Assembly: GCA_009760855.2 (NCBI GenBank)
Contig: WPIO01000024.1
Coordinates: forward strand, 1 to 25,000
Length of the DNA stretch: 25,000 nucleotides
Source: Cristatella mucedo
Lineage: Eukaryota > Bryozoa > Phylactolaemata > Cristatellidae
Reading direction: 5' to 3'
Position numbers and translations under genes: made by a program. Within the stretch, counting starts at the first letter, position 1. Every line of letters begins with the position of its first letter. Positions 9,116 through 20,614 of the stretch are shown here, piece by piece. The notes under the pieces are model-generated. The model was not told where the DNA came from. It was given only the letters and a program-made list of their open reading frames with translations, and did no database searches.

Positions 9116-9299
9116 TGATTACTTTACTACTCCCCACAAAAGAAGTAACCACAAACGATTTATGACATGTACGGTATTGTGCTTAGACTAACTAGCCTGC
9201 CATAGCACACGCAAGACGATACTCGGGCCTAACCGGCCAAAGGCTCCAGTACTTTCACAAAACTTTCACAGAACCATCCATAAAAAAGGCAATCAAAAA
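9116..9299. other. Unassigned, probably 3' UTR of LINE copy C
   Basis: It lies directly beyond the end of the minus-strand RT fossil. No coding signal. Confidence 0.3.
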
Positions 9300-10460
<1,161 letters not shown>

Positions 10461-10914
10461 GTCTGTCGTCGCGAGTCAAGTGCACAGATTAGCTCTCTGC
10501 AGCGAGAAGAAGTAGAACATCCACAGCTGTCGTCGTCGTCGTCGCAACGAGTCGCTGCCATTCATGTCATTGGTAACCGTTTTAGAATGGTGACCCGAGG
10601 CAAAGCACCAAAGATGAAACCGTTCGGGTTTGCCTCTCGGGCCACGGTTATGTCCAGTTACTGTCATTTAACTCGGGTCGGCGAGTGACTTGGTAGTGCT
10701 GCCTCCGGAATTATGGTGCGGAAAAAGGATTGCACCAGTATGCCTGCAGTGTGGACAAGATAAATTCCAAAGGAATTATCGCCTCCTAGTCACAACTTCA
10801 GAGGATTCTAGCTCCCAAGATTGTGCCACATATGCAGGAGAATGAATATGGCATGGGTACTTTAACTCTGGATCACTAAAAATAAAGTAATTAAAGTATA
10901 TCTGATCTAACACC
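10461..10914. other. Unassigned stretch
   Basis: A short (CGT)n run at 10530-10545 is the only simple repeat. It may contain further decayed LINE upstream of copy C, but no block is clear. Confidence 0.4.
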
Positions 10915-11045
10915 TTCATCGATATATGGCAGGTGAAGGAGCCGTATTGCTCTCGATTGCAGTGGGCACTAAAAATTTCCCTACTTCAGGACTCGAACCT
11001 ATGACCTGGCACGTAAATTCGAGCACCTAACACCTAGTCCAAGAC
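10915..11045 (-). mobile_element. tRNA-like SINE, family B copy 2
   Basis: On the minus strand it reads TTGGACTAGGTGTTAGGTGC (A-box region), then CATAGGTTCGAGTCCTGAAG (B box GGTTCGAGTCC) and TTTTTAGTGCCCACTGCAA. The body resembles copy 3 at 14.9 kb (CCTTTATCGCCACTGCAAG) and copy 1 at 9.0 kb. It is diverged and its ends are not sharp. Confidence 0.55.
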
Positions 11046-11760
11046 CCAATGGCAAATGAATGATTCACTAAGCTGCTCATTGATCAAAAGCAGCAGTGGT
11101 TAACAACTTTGAACCACATCCCACAACCCACCGCAACTGCCCCCTGCTCATTTTCCGCTGTCCGTGATGATGGCTGCCAAGCGATTCCAGCTACACAACA
11201 ATGTATTTTAATAATAATAATAATGTGCTTGATTTGTGATGCCACAGCGGTGCTTCCGGTGAGTGCCTTAGTTGCTAGTACCTGCTTCCAGACTGTAGCT
11301 ACGCAGAATAATTGGCTGCTAACAAGCGAATACTAACAGGTTTATTTGGCATCGAAGTGGGACCGCATGTGAGGCCACGTTGGGGATGGATTGCCGAAGG
11401 CGAGAACGATCAAGATGTACTGGCTTTCTGAAGGTGAGAAAGATGATTAAGACATACGGATATGGATGATTGACAATCATAGTATTTCTTCACTTTAGCT
11501 CTCATCTAGGTATCATTGTAACCATGCAAGACCTGCTCACTGACCCTGACAAGCTGCAACAAAGTTCTCTCTAACTAGGTTTGATGCTTGGTAGGGCTAG
11601 CAACGGAGGCGGATTCAAACTTGCTGTCGAGAAATCAGGCAGCCTAGCTCCGAAAACACCAGGTGCAGGTGCACGCCCTACCGGTGCGAATGGTGACACG
11701 CTGACACGCTGGTCGGATGCTGTCGGTCGGGAGAGACCGTCGGAGGCGGCTCGCGGGTCG

Positions 11761-11787
11761 ACTGCACTGCACTGCACTGCACTGCAC
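11761..11787. repeat. (ACTGC)5 pentanucleotide repeat
   Basis: Five perfect ACTGC units followed by a partial sixth. Confidence 0.95.
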
Positions 11788-12548
11788 AAGCGTCGTTCGA
11801 GGCATCGTGGAATCACATGCAACATGCAACAACTGCCTTCCTGCTGTCACGTGGCTGAAGGAACACTTGTTCTTCTTCTGTTCATCTTCCTCCATTTGGA
11901 CTCGGCCGTCGACTGCATAAGCCAACGTTCCCGCACAAAAAGCCACATGTGAAGGATCTGAGGGGCAGCCTTTGTACCCAGGGTACTGTCCACGGTGCTT
12001 CTTTAGATAGGCTACTGCAGAAGATCTTGCAGCTGGCGACCGAAGCGAACAAACAGCTCGCTTATCGTAACGAGTGCAGCGGCCGGCACAAGCTGGTAAT
12101 GGGGCTCAAGAGAGGAAAAACACGTAGGCGCGAAATTCCTCTGCCGATGATATAGTTTTTATTTCTTCCTTATCTGCACTGCATGCACACGAAGCTACCT
12201 GCCATTGGCCAGTCGTGGGTGAAGCATGTCCGCAATTGGTCGCAGCGGCCGGCTAGCCAGCGCCCTCAAGGCTCCAGGGCAGCCAGGCCTGAGGGCTCAA
12301 GGTCTGAACGGCCGACCTGGTTTCAGGTCTGGACGGTGCATCGCTCTGCAAGCAGTCAGCAGCGGCATCTCACGGCTGTGCACAGATGGCAACACTGCAG
12401 CCCCTGCGGCGACCTGTCGGCGCTTCGGCCGCAGGCTAGGCTGCTGCAATCGTTCTGCGCACTGTGCAGATGCTCATCCTGGACTTCGTCTCCCGTCCAC
12501 GTCGCTGGGAGATGCTCCACTCACTGGCCTTTGCCGTGCTGTGCGCAA

Positions 12549-12565
12549 GTGTGTGTGTGTGTGTG
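12549..12565. repeat. (GT)8 microsatellite
   Basis: An uninterrupted GT run of 17 bases. Confidence 0.95.
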
Positions 12566-14141
12566 GCACTCATGTCGCTGGCACGCGAAACCTAGCTAGA
12601 CCTGGCACCGGGGCTGCATTCGAACATTACGTTCAGAAATGTGTGGCCATCTGAACCGAGTACAACGCGTGGAGCTAACTATGCCTGCCCGTGCGCTTCT
12701 TGGCACTCGAGGGCAGGCTTGCTATCCCGTGGAATTTACCACAAAGCACAATGCTTTAAGATCGGAAATGCTGTGGGTGTCGAAAGATAACATTATCTGC
12801 TCTTGAGATACCGTTCAATGCAATCGTACTCCTCTGTTGTGATATTTTTCCATAAATGCTTTGCCTCAGTGCTGCAAGTGCAACTCGTGCAGAGCAAGCA
12901 GATGGTCATCTCGTTGCTAGCTTTCGAGCAATGGGTTGCTGCTACCCATGTCACCATGCGACACAATATGTGTCCCTCGGTAGTATGTGCTATCTCCTAA
13001 TTGCATATTCTTCGGTAATATAGAAAATAGCCATTATCCCCTACAAACTTTGCTGTTGTGGCTAGAACGGTAAGCAGCTTGAAGTTTAACAATTTCCGTC
13101 GATGAAAATCTGGCGAATCTGGCACATCCTGTGGTTCACATTATGTCAGAAAGAAGGGCGAATGAGTCCAAAATTAACATGCATTTGCTCTGAAGTCATG
13201 CCAAAATGACCATGCCAACGGGTTCGGATATGAGTAGACACTCTAGACTGGCAGATGTACAGCAAATGTCTTTCTCCAAGAAGCACCCAAATATACCCCC
13301 CCCCCGTCGTGTTTTCGTTATGCTGTCCTTGGTAACAGCATTTTAAGTCCAGTTAATCCTGATGAAAGCGCTCGCCTCGCTTCTCCGAGTGAGATTCCGT
13401 GTTCTTGCTGAATTTGTAAAGATAAGCATCAAGGAAATGGACCAAGGTCAGGGACGTCATCTGCATCAGATTTAGTTCTTGATGATACGGCCTGGACGAA
13501 CTGCTCGTAGTTTTCAGCCTCACGATTTCCCAGAAAGCCGTGAGCCGCTGAAGCAGAGCAGTTTCAACCCGGTTTCTCCATCTTTCATCGTATCGTGGCG
13601 AACTCGTCACGCTCGCCACCGTCACACATCGTTGCTATATGTGGTCCAACGGAGACGGCAGCTTTACCGTTGCATCCAAAAGCTACAGAAACACATATAT
13701 GGGAGTAACTGGAAAGCAGCTGACTCAATCATCTAGAGCCGTGATTAATTACCCGACGAGGGAGGGCTGGCTGCGCAGTGCGGTGCGGTGCAGCTCAGAG
13801 CAGGGGCACTGCAGTGCAATGTGGTGGCATCTTGGCCTCACCCTCTGAGGGTGCGATGCCACCAGCGACTCCCGCTGGATTTCTTCCTCCTTCGTCAGAG
13901 AGCTCGGTCCGCTATGGCCAGTCCCTTATGTGACGGCGAGCCACGAGTGTCACGGCTGTCTCACGGGCAGCAAGGAAAACGTGGCAACTTCGTAAAACCA
14001 CATCGGAGGCCTGACAGGAATGACACTATATCTTTGAAGTGACCAACGACCTCCTAGCCATAGTCGCCAGACTTCAACGCACTCATCAGCACCGTCTTGA
14101 CCTTGGTGGTAGAGTACTCTTCGAGGTGCACAGAGTGAGCC

Positions 14142-14203
14142 GTAGGAAGAGGAAGGAAGTAGGAAGAGGAAGGAAGTAGGAAGAGGAAGGAAGTAGGAAG
14201 AGG
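14142..14203. repeat. 17-bp tandem repeat, about 3.6 units
   Basis: GTAGGAAGAGGAAGGAA repeats at 14142, 14159, 14176 and (partial) 14193. It is purine-only apart from one T per unit. Confidence 0.95.
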
Positions 14204-14329
14204 CGGATACGTGTTGCTGTTATGAAGCACCACGGCTTTGAGCCTGCTGACCCTGTGTGCATGTCACCTCTAGCCAAGTTATGCTTGCTGTCATTGAGCT
14301 TGCTACCACTAACCATTCGACCATTCTTC

Positions 14330-14408
14330 CATTGCAGCATATGTAAAGTGCCTAGAAAGAGATTTAATTATCCGAGGGTGAAATACAAATGTATTTTTAT
14401 TATGATTA
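14330..14408 (+). mobile_element. LINE 3' tail, short and decayed
   Basis: CATTGCAGCATATGTAAAGT, then GCCTAGAAAGAGATTTAATT, then CCGAGGGTGAAATACAAATG and TATTTTTATTATGATTA. It matches the copy A 3' block with point changes and a decayed (ATT)n tail. Confidence 0.75.
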
Positions 14409-14859
14409 CATTTTGTATTAGAGACACGTGGATAAACTCTCCACGACTCTTCACTCGGGTTACCGGTATATTCCTGTAGCCTCGCATAGGCCAGCCTCAT
14501 TGTTGCAGAAGGGCAGTCCATCTTGATAACTGAAAATGGTAGAAAAATCTAGCAATTTCAACTCCTTCAGCCTTTGATGTCAGAAACTCGGCATTTGGTA
14601 AAAGTAGCCAAGGTCCCTGATGTGACCGTTAAGGTCTTTCAAGTTGAGAAGCTTTGCTTTTCTCTAAAGTCGCATCTGCGACATTAGAATATGGACCTGC
14701 AGTGTTTTCCTCACTGACTCGCTGCTCTCTCCTGAAAATGGCCGATCCCTCTCCGGAGGAATGGGGATGCAGACAGAGCTAAGGGCAGTGTGGTGCTGCA
14801 GCAATGAATGAAGGAAGGACTGCACGGTGGATGCACGGCTGACTCTGGCCAGTGAGCCG

Positions 14860-15010
14860 TGATGGCACACTAGGTAAGGCGGTTGCTTTCACGACCTCGG
14901 TCCCGAGGTCGTGGGTTCGATTCCTGCGGTGGGCGATCCTTTATCGCCACTGCAAGCGGTGGTGATAGCCGTAAAGGCACTTCTGTCGCTATGCAAAAAG
15001 AGGCTGTTTA
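14860..15010 (+). mobile_element. tRNA-like SINE, family B copy 3
   Basis: A-box-like GGCACACTAGGTAAGG (about 14864) and a good B box GGTTCGATTCC (14913-14926 region). The body GCCACTGCAAGCGGTGGTGA, AGCCGTAAAGGCACTTCTG and CGCTATGC is shared with the 9.0-kb copy. The anticodon arm does not fold as a normal tRNA, so this is a SINE head and not a tRNA gene. Confidence 0.6.
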
Positions 15011-15957
15011 ATCAGCTAGGATTTCTTTTTTCGACATTCGAAAGGGTCTGCCATGCAGATTGTAGCAATTGCCTGCCTGCAGTGGTCAGCTGGGCACTGT
15101 GCTTGATTCCTAGCTCTCTAGCAAACTCTGCGCTAGTCCTTTTGTTCAACCCCACATCAACCAGTTAACATACCAGGATTCTATAAATTAAAAAACTATT
15201 ACTCGCACATCACCCAATAGCGCACAAGAAATTTCACCTAGCGACCTTACCTGCCAGAATTTTCTTGCAGTGTTCACATGTGAAATGATGTGCCCATGGT
15301 TTGCCCTGATCCCCGACAGAAATGACGAAGAATGCTTTGTGGGCCTCGAACGTCTAACCAGAAGCTGTACCTGAGTCATGTTCGCACTTGTCTTTATAAA
15401 CTACTCACTCACGTGGCAATGTGCATCTGCATGGTGAAAGTTGCATCTTGATGTCACGGCTTTGCAATATCCCTTGCTCTACAATAACTGTGTACTGTTG
15501 CACTTCTACTGATAATACTCTATAATGCCATGTCTGCCTAACCCTCACTCAGTAGGGTAGTGGCACAACTCTGCTACATGAGCAAACCTAACGTCGGCAG
15601 CACAGTGCCCAACGGCAAAGCCGAAAAATTTCTGATATAATTGTCTTGACCACAGAAGCAAAATTGTTTGCGAAACAATAGCTGTTCTGTATTTATTCTG
15701 GGAGTGCGAGATTAGGAAAACGCCCTTTATACCCATTTAAAAATAAATTGAAATCTGTTTTCTCGAGTAGTTGTTTTTATTTTGATGCCACAATATACCA
15801 GTAGATTGTAGTCGGGTTAGTGCAGGCATCAATAATTGCAATCATCAAAATAGCTGGGTGCCATGTTAACGTTTCAATGAACTCAACGAGAGAGCGCTCT
15901 CGATGAAGATTCAGAGTTTTCCATCACGGAACACCTTAAAGGAACCCCATTTCTTTT
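15011..15957. other. Unassigned stretch
   Basis: No gene, repeat or element recognised. Confidence 0.45.
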
Positions 15958-16560
15958 TGTGCCCTCAGAGAACTCAATCTCTTTCTAGGTGCTTCACATT
16001 TGCTGCAAAGGGAAGCACGATTGAATGGTGAGTAATATCATGCTTGATAAACATGGATAACGTGATAAGGAGTGATATGCACAGGGTCAGAATGCAAATG
16101 TGGTTAGTGGCAGCATGCACAGTGTCAGCATGCGTAAGCACATGAGGGACGAATCACATAGACCCACTAAATGCTGTCCTAAATGGATGCGTTTTTAAGT
16201 TCTTTTTAAATATGGTCAAGTCAGGGGATGTTCTGACGCAAGTCGGGAGGGGTTCCAGGCTTTGGGAGCATACAAACTAAATGAACAGGGGTTCCAGGCT
16301 TTGGGAGCATACAAACTAAATGCACAGTCTCCAAAGGATTTGAGGTTTGTACGAGGTATTGGTAGACTGTTGGATTCCGAAAAGCAGGTGGTGCGATGCT
16401 TGGCCTGGTGGGGGAGCAGATCTGAGAGATAAGCTGGAGTGAAAGAATGAAGTGACCTAAAAGTGAGCGACAAAACCTTGAAGTCAATGCGTTGCTTGAC
16501 TGGTAGCCAGTGCAGGTCGGCGAGAAGTAGTGTGATGTGGAAACTGCGACACCCACGACC
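15958..16560 (-). mobile_element. LINE 3' end (copy D), 5' joined to a SINE head
   Basis: Same family as copies A and B, minus strand. It has the inverted 3' block (15962-16010, lacking the terminal microsatellite), the 3' UTR and the RT C-terminus. Residues seen include [41 protein letters not shown] 39-bp tandem duplication (16248-16325) repeats FSLYAPKAWNP in frame, and a frameshift just after it abolishes the normal C-terminus. LINE homology stops at about 16555 where a tRNA-like SINE head begins. Confidence 0.87.
16248..16325. repeat. 39-bp tandem duplication inside LINE copy D
   Basis: Two copies (starting at 16248 and 16287) differ by a single base near the end. The unit length is a multiple of three, so the RT frame was preserved by the duplication itself. 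Confidence 0.95.
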
Positions 16561-16615
16561 TCAGCCAGACCATGGTCGGGGCTATCACCCTAACCGCTGG
16601 CCCCAAACCAGCACA
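16553..16615 (-). mobile_element. SINE-A-like tRNA head fused to LINE copy D
   Basis: On the minus strand it reads TGCTGGTTTGGGGCCAGCGG, TTAGGGTGATAGCCCCGACC and ATGGTCTGGCTGAGGTCGTG. This matches the family A head (GAGCTGGTTTGGTCTAGCGG, CTCGCTCCGACCAAGGTCTG, ACTGAGGTCATGGG). It continues directly into LINE RT sequence (GTCGCAGTTTCC) with no SINE body or tail between. Confidence 0.8.
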
Positions 16616-16699
16616 CCCTGTCGAAGGCCGTGATCCGTCCTTGACCTATTATTATTACTACTATGCAGTTTCTGCAGCTGCCTCTGAACGGGAGGCTAC

Positions 16700-16795
16700 A
16701 TTTAATTGCATTTCCCTTTGCAGCAGATGTAAAGCGCCTAGAAAGAGATTGAGTTCTCTGAGGGCGCTTTATCAAGGACATTATTATTATTACAT
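16700..16795 (+). mobile_element. LINE 3' tail, 5'-truncated
   Basis: TTTGCAGCAGATGTAAAGCG, then CCTAGAAAGAGATTGAGTTC and TCTGAGGGCGCTTTATCAAG, then an (ATT)n tail. It closely matches copy A, so it is a fairly young insertion of only about 95 bp. It points toward the zfh1-type gene's 3' end. Confidence 0.87.
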
Positions 16796-16897
16796 TGGGT
16801 TTTTCTGAGACCAGTGCAATTGCAAGTTGCAACCGCGAGGCTGTCATGGTCACTCGCTGATGACAAGAGACAAGACACCAAACAGGAATTACAAACA

Positions 16898-16903
16898 TTT
16901 ATT
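16898..16903 (-). terminator. Polyadenylation signal AATAAA
   Basis: On the minus strand AATAAA is followed within 10-35 nt by the GT-rich TGTTTGTAATTCCTGTTTGG and TGTCTTGTCTCTTG, a good downstream element. It is the first strong AATAAA site seen after the zfh1-type stop codon. Confidence 0.6.
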
Positions 16904-17783
16904 AACTCTGAACGGTGATACATTAAACTTGTAAAGTAAAAGCAAAAATAAGAGATAAAGTAACGTCACTGGGCCACAGATTTAGGAGACCTGTGCAAGG
17001 TAGCTCGACTGCCTGGGCGCTGCATAGGCATAGATCACCTTTCTTCACCTTCGCCACGAACTTCAAGATTGACTGGCTCGCTCTCAGTGCCCTCAGTGCC
17101 CCTTTGAGGTGTAGGCAGAGCTGACGATATGCCTCGGATGAACAGACGAGGCAGCAGGCTGATGGGTTTGATGAGGGGAAAAGCTTGCTGACCATTCATG
17201 CACTGCCTGAGATAAGGAGCTTGTCCGGTGCTACTATTAACAGGGGAAAAGCACCACTTTAATATTTTCGCTCTTGGCACCAGCATCGTGCCCAGACAAA
17301 AAGATTGCACAACGTAAGAGACTCCGAAAACACCGGTTGACGTTGCAGGCTAAAACGCAGTGGCTGCAGATTCCAGTAGACTGCCGAGCTATTTTCTCTG
17401 CTATTTCAACGAATCGAAATACAGTGAACAAGGAAACTTTTAAACGTCCGAGTACACTATCAGCTAGCTACGAGGATGCGTTGCTAAGCTGCAATGCAGC
17501 AAGCAAACGCCGATCGCAAAGCAGTACCGAGAGAGAGAGAGAGCACTACTTCGCGTTGCAGGTCACGTGGCCAGAAAGGCTGTGATTCCGTGGCAGCGAT
17601 TCCTGCGCGGCAATTTCTCTGGAAGACGACTGACTTGTTGCTCGAGCTCGATTGCTGCTGGCGAAACGTCGCCAGCGTCACTAGCTATGTATGTACAGGC
17701 GCGCAGCCACGGCCGACTGGTACGAGCTGCTGATCACGGTATCGACGATCGACATCTTGAGCGCGCGGATCTCGCGAGCATTC

Positions 17784-17812
17784 GGCATTTGCGGTCATCG
17801 ACCGCAAATGCC
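17784..17812. repeat. Perfect 13-bp inverted repeat with 3-nt loop
   Basis: GGCATTTGCGGTC, loop ATC, GACCGCAAATGCC. The arms are exact reverse complements. It lies in the putative 3' UTR and would form a tight hairpin in the transcript. It is too short for a microRNA precursor on its own. Confidence 0.95.
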
Positions 17813-18136
17813 TTGTCCGTGCTTGCTTAAGGCAATCGTACGGTCGAGTCGAAGTCAGAGAGAAGGATCTAGAAGGTCTAGCGACTTCAGAAGGCAGCTT
17901 CGGAAAGGCAGACTGTGGCAACGGTATTGGCAACGGTATTGCCAACGAGGTTATCAATTGTGCCCACTACCGCGAAACACCGGAGCGACAGAGTGACAGC
18001 TTACAAGGGTCGGGGGGGGGAGAATGTACAAGTGCAACAGAAGACGATGCTCTGACGGGCCCTTCGACAGAGCAGAATTGCCGTGCAAACGAGAGGAGGT
18101 GCAAATCGCGAGTGGGCTTGCAAGAAAGTGAGAATA

Positions 18137-18142
18137 AGAGAG

Positions 18143-18194
<52 letters not shown>
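18137..18194. repeat. (GA)n microsatellite
   Basis: About 58 bp of GA, which is (CU)n in the minus-strand transcript, starting about 25 bp after the zfh1-type stop codon. A polypyrimidine tract in this position could bind PTB-type proteins; that is inference. Confidence 0.95.
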
Positions 18195-18195
<1 letters not shown>

Positions 18196-18220
18196 GACAC
18201 AGGAAGCGGCAGGAATTGCT

Positions 18221-18564
18221 TTAATTCGTCTGTTGCTGTTGCTGCTGCTGTTGGACAGCGACCACTGCCAGGTCTGCCGAGCCAGCTTCGGTAGCGTCGG
18301 CGTCGTGACTGCTGTCGTCGGGGCCGGCGCTCGACGTCCGATCGTCCGGTGCCACCGCCCCGAGAGCGACGGCCTCGGGCGACGGCCGGCAGTACTTGTA
18401 GCGGTGGTTCATGTGCTGGCTGTACGAGCCCGAGTGGCTAAACGTCTTGCCACACTTGTGGCAGCGGAACGGCTTCTCGCCGGTGTGCAGACGCCGATGC
18501 TCCGTCAGGTGGTGCTTGTGCTTGAACGCCTTACCGCACACGTCGCACGGGAAAGGTCGCTCGC
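18221..18564 (-). CDS. zfh1: ZEB/zfh1-type terminal exon: last two zinc fingers, polyQ tail, stop
   Basis: Acceptor TTTTGCGGTGCAAACAG precedes 18564. The first two bases complete the glycine of the HTG/ERP linker. Finger 2: C-X2-C-X12-H-X3-H, with [16 protein letters not shown] (18547-18485). Linker TGEKPF. Finger 3: [20 protein letters not shown], then RYKYC (18463-18389). The [14 protein letters not shown] string is a signature of ZEB proteins and is nearly invariant in flies and vertebrates. After it come 55 residues rich in alanine, serine and aspartate, then eight glutamines and TN-stop. The C-terminal acidic tail is much shorter than in vertebrate ZEB1. Confidence 0.93.
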
Positions 18565-20581
18565 CTGTTTGCACCGCAAAAGCAGAGGACGCAGCGTCTG
18601 CGTCTGCTTTCGTTCGCGAAGTCGCTGAGTCGCATCGGTATCAGCATCGCAGCTGCACGGCGGCGCGGCTGCACGGCGCGCGGCGGCAGTGGCTACACGG
18701 CACGGGTGGCCTCGCTCGCAGGCAGGCTCAGGCAGGCTCGAGCCTGCCTGCCCGGGTAAAGCTGCCTGAGCGGCGCCAGCTCGTCTGTCTGTCGTCTGCT
18801 TACCGGTGTGCTCGAACTTGTGACGTGCCAGCGAGCTCTGCTTGCCGAACACTTTGTCGCACTTGTCGCAAGCAAACTGGTACCCGATGCCGCCGAGGCC
18901 TGGCCCGCCCGCACAGCCCACGGACAAGCAGTCGTCTTCCTCTTCGTCGTCTTCCTCTTCGCCGCCGTCGTCGTCGTCGGCAGCTGCTGAGCTCGAGTCT
19001 TTCTGGGGGTGCCACCCAGCGGGCGACGACAGACGGCGACGCTTGCGAGCCGCCGACACTGCAGTCTGCGCATCCACAGCCCGGTGGCCGGCGGCGGCGG
19101 CCAAGTCGCCGCTGCCGCCGCCGGCCACGGCTGCTAGTCGGCTGCCGTCGTGGCAGTGCACAAACTGCCCTGTGCTGACTAGAAGTGCCAGCGAGCGGTC
19201 GTCGTGCGACTTGTCAGTCGGCCCGTGCTGCAGCGATACCGTGGCACACAGGAGAATCAGAACGAGTGTTCGCGAGACAGTGTCGGTTAGATGCTGCGGG
19301 CTAGTACACTGCACCAGCTCGGCACGGCTGATCATCGGGGTTCACTGAGCGCGGCCGCCGGCTCGTGGCAGAGCGAGCGTGCGCCGACAGATGCACCATC
19401 AGCGAGGGCGGTGCGGCAGCAGACGACGCTGGCTGCGCTCTGCCGAGCGATCGCACGGCAGCTCACCTGGTCGCGCCCTGCCGCCGAACGTTTCGGCGAG
19501 GCCCTGAAATTCGGAAACTGAGCGCCGCGGCAGTCGAAGCTGCCGTCGAAGGCCGACGTGGCGGCAGAAGCCATCGCGTGGTGCGCGTCGACCGACGTCG
19601 CGGCTGCGGCCACTCTGGAGCGGTGTCTCTCGAGTGAGGCAGCTGTCCTGACATCGACGGCTTGATCCGCCGTACTGTTTCCGCCTACAAGCGAGCGATC
19701 GATCGTAAAGCACGTGGCCACGGTAGGAAGGACGCGGTAGGAAGGACGCAAAAGAAGCAGCAGCAGCAGCTGATGCTGCCAGCCGAGTCTGCAACCAGTC
19801 GATAACCCACCTCGGCGATGCGGTGGCTGCTGGGTAGAGCAGTTTCGCTGGTGCTTCCCTTGGGCCGCCGACTGCTGGTGCACCGGCTGCACACACAGCG
19901 GGTGTCCGCCTCGCGGAGCAGTGGTAAAAGGTCGGCCAGCGACGGGGCTCTTGGTGGAGAGGTCCAGCGGGGCCGCCTGCACTTCGGCACCACCTCCGCC
20001 AGCGCTGGCCCCGTGGCCGGCTGCTCCCGATGCCCTGCCGGCTCGCTGTGCCACAAAGCGGGTCGTCGGCACAGTGGCCGCCGCCGCCAAGTACTGACCG
20101 AGGGCGGCTGCAGTGGCAGCAGCGTTTGCTGTCGTACCGAGTGCGGGCGCGTTCGTCTGGTTCAGCGACAGAGCCCCGGCACCGTAGAAGTATGCCGCTG
20201 CGGCCGCTGCCGCCGCAGCCGGGTGAGTTGGCAGCGGCAGAGCCATACTCTGAGGACACTCTGCTCCTCCCTGCTGCTGCCTCATGCCGTGAGCGGTCGC
20301 GCGAAAGAACTAGAATGGCAAAGTCGCAAAGCGATCAGCATGCGACGTCGGTGCCGTAACACTATGTGGCATGTAGTAGCAGCAGCCAGCCCAGACCGTG
20401 CCGAATAAGGAGGCTTCCTACATCACTATCATCTACACGTGCGCACACGAGAAAGAGACTGGGAGAGAGAGACAGACAGACAGACAGAGACAAAGAGAGA
20501 GAGAGAGACAGACAGACAAAGAGAGAGACAGACAAACAGACAGACAAAGAGAGAGAGAAAGAGAGAGACAGACAGAGACAA

Positions 20582-20614
<33 letters not shown>

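Larger units (their letters stand above)
11046..14141. other. Unassigned 3.1-kb stretch with minor repeats
   Basis: No gene recognised on either strand. An (AAT)n at 11210-11224 followed by GTGCTTGATTTG may be a decayed LINE tail. A GC-rich patch covers 12230-12500 and a C10 run lies at 13296-13305. Open frames here (for example 12183-12599 and 13353-13625) lack known domains. Confidence 0.45.
16875..18220 (-). other. zfh1: Putative 3' UTR of the ZEB/zfh1-type gene
   Basis: It extends from the stop codon at 18223-18221 to just past the AATAAA at 16903-16898, a length (about 1.3 kb) ordinary for this kind of regulator. It contains a (CT)n run (transcript strand), the hairpin at 17784-17812 and a 12-bp tandem duplication GGCAACGGTATT at 17917-17940. 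An open minus frame at 17310-17035 has no recognised domain. A separate small 3' gene ending at the same poly(A) site cannot be excluded. No perfect CAGTATT or CAGTGTT (miR-8/miR-200 seed site) was seen. Confidence 0.45.

Noticed and set aside
12183-12654. Two overlapping 140-codon + frames in a GC-rich patch
   Set aside because: Cysteine/serine/arginine-rich composition follows base content; no domain or consistent splice signals.
14860-14935. Possible genuine tRNA gene
   Set aside because: A and B boxes are present but the anticodon arm and acceptor stem do not pair as a tRNA; the shared downstream body in other copies indicates a SINE.
16875-18220. miR-8/miR-200 seed sites expected in ZEB-type 3' UTRs
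   Set aside because: I scanned the minus strand for CAGTATT and CAGTGTT and saw no perfect match.
18083-20408. Long + strand frames opposite the zfh1-type exons
   Set aside because: They are antisense shadows caused by high GC and repeat content; the minus strand carries the recognisable zinc fingers and splice sites.
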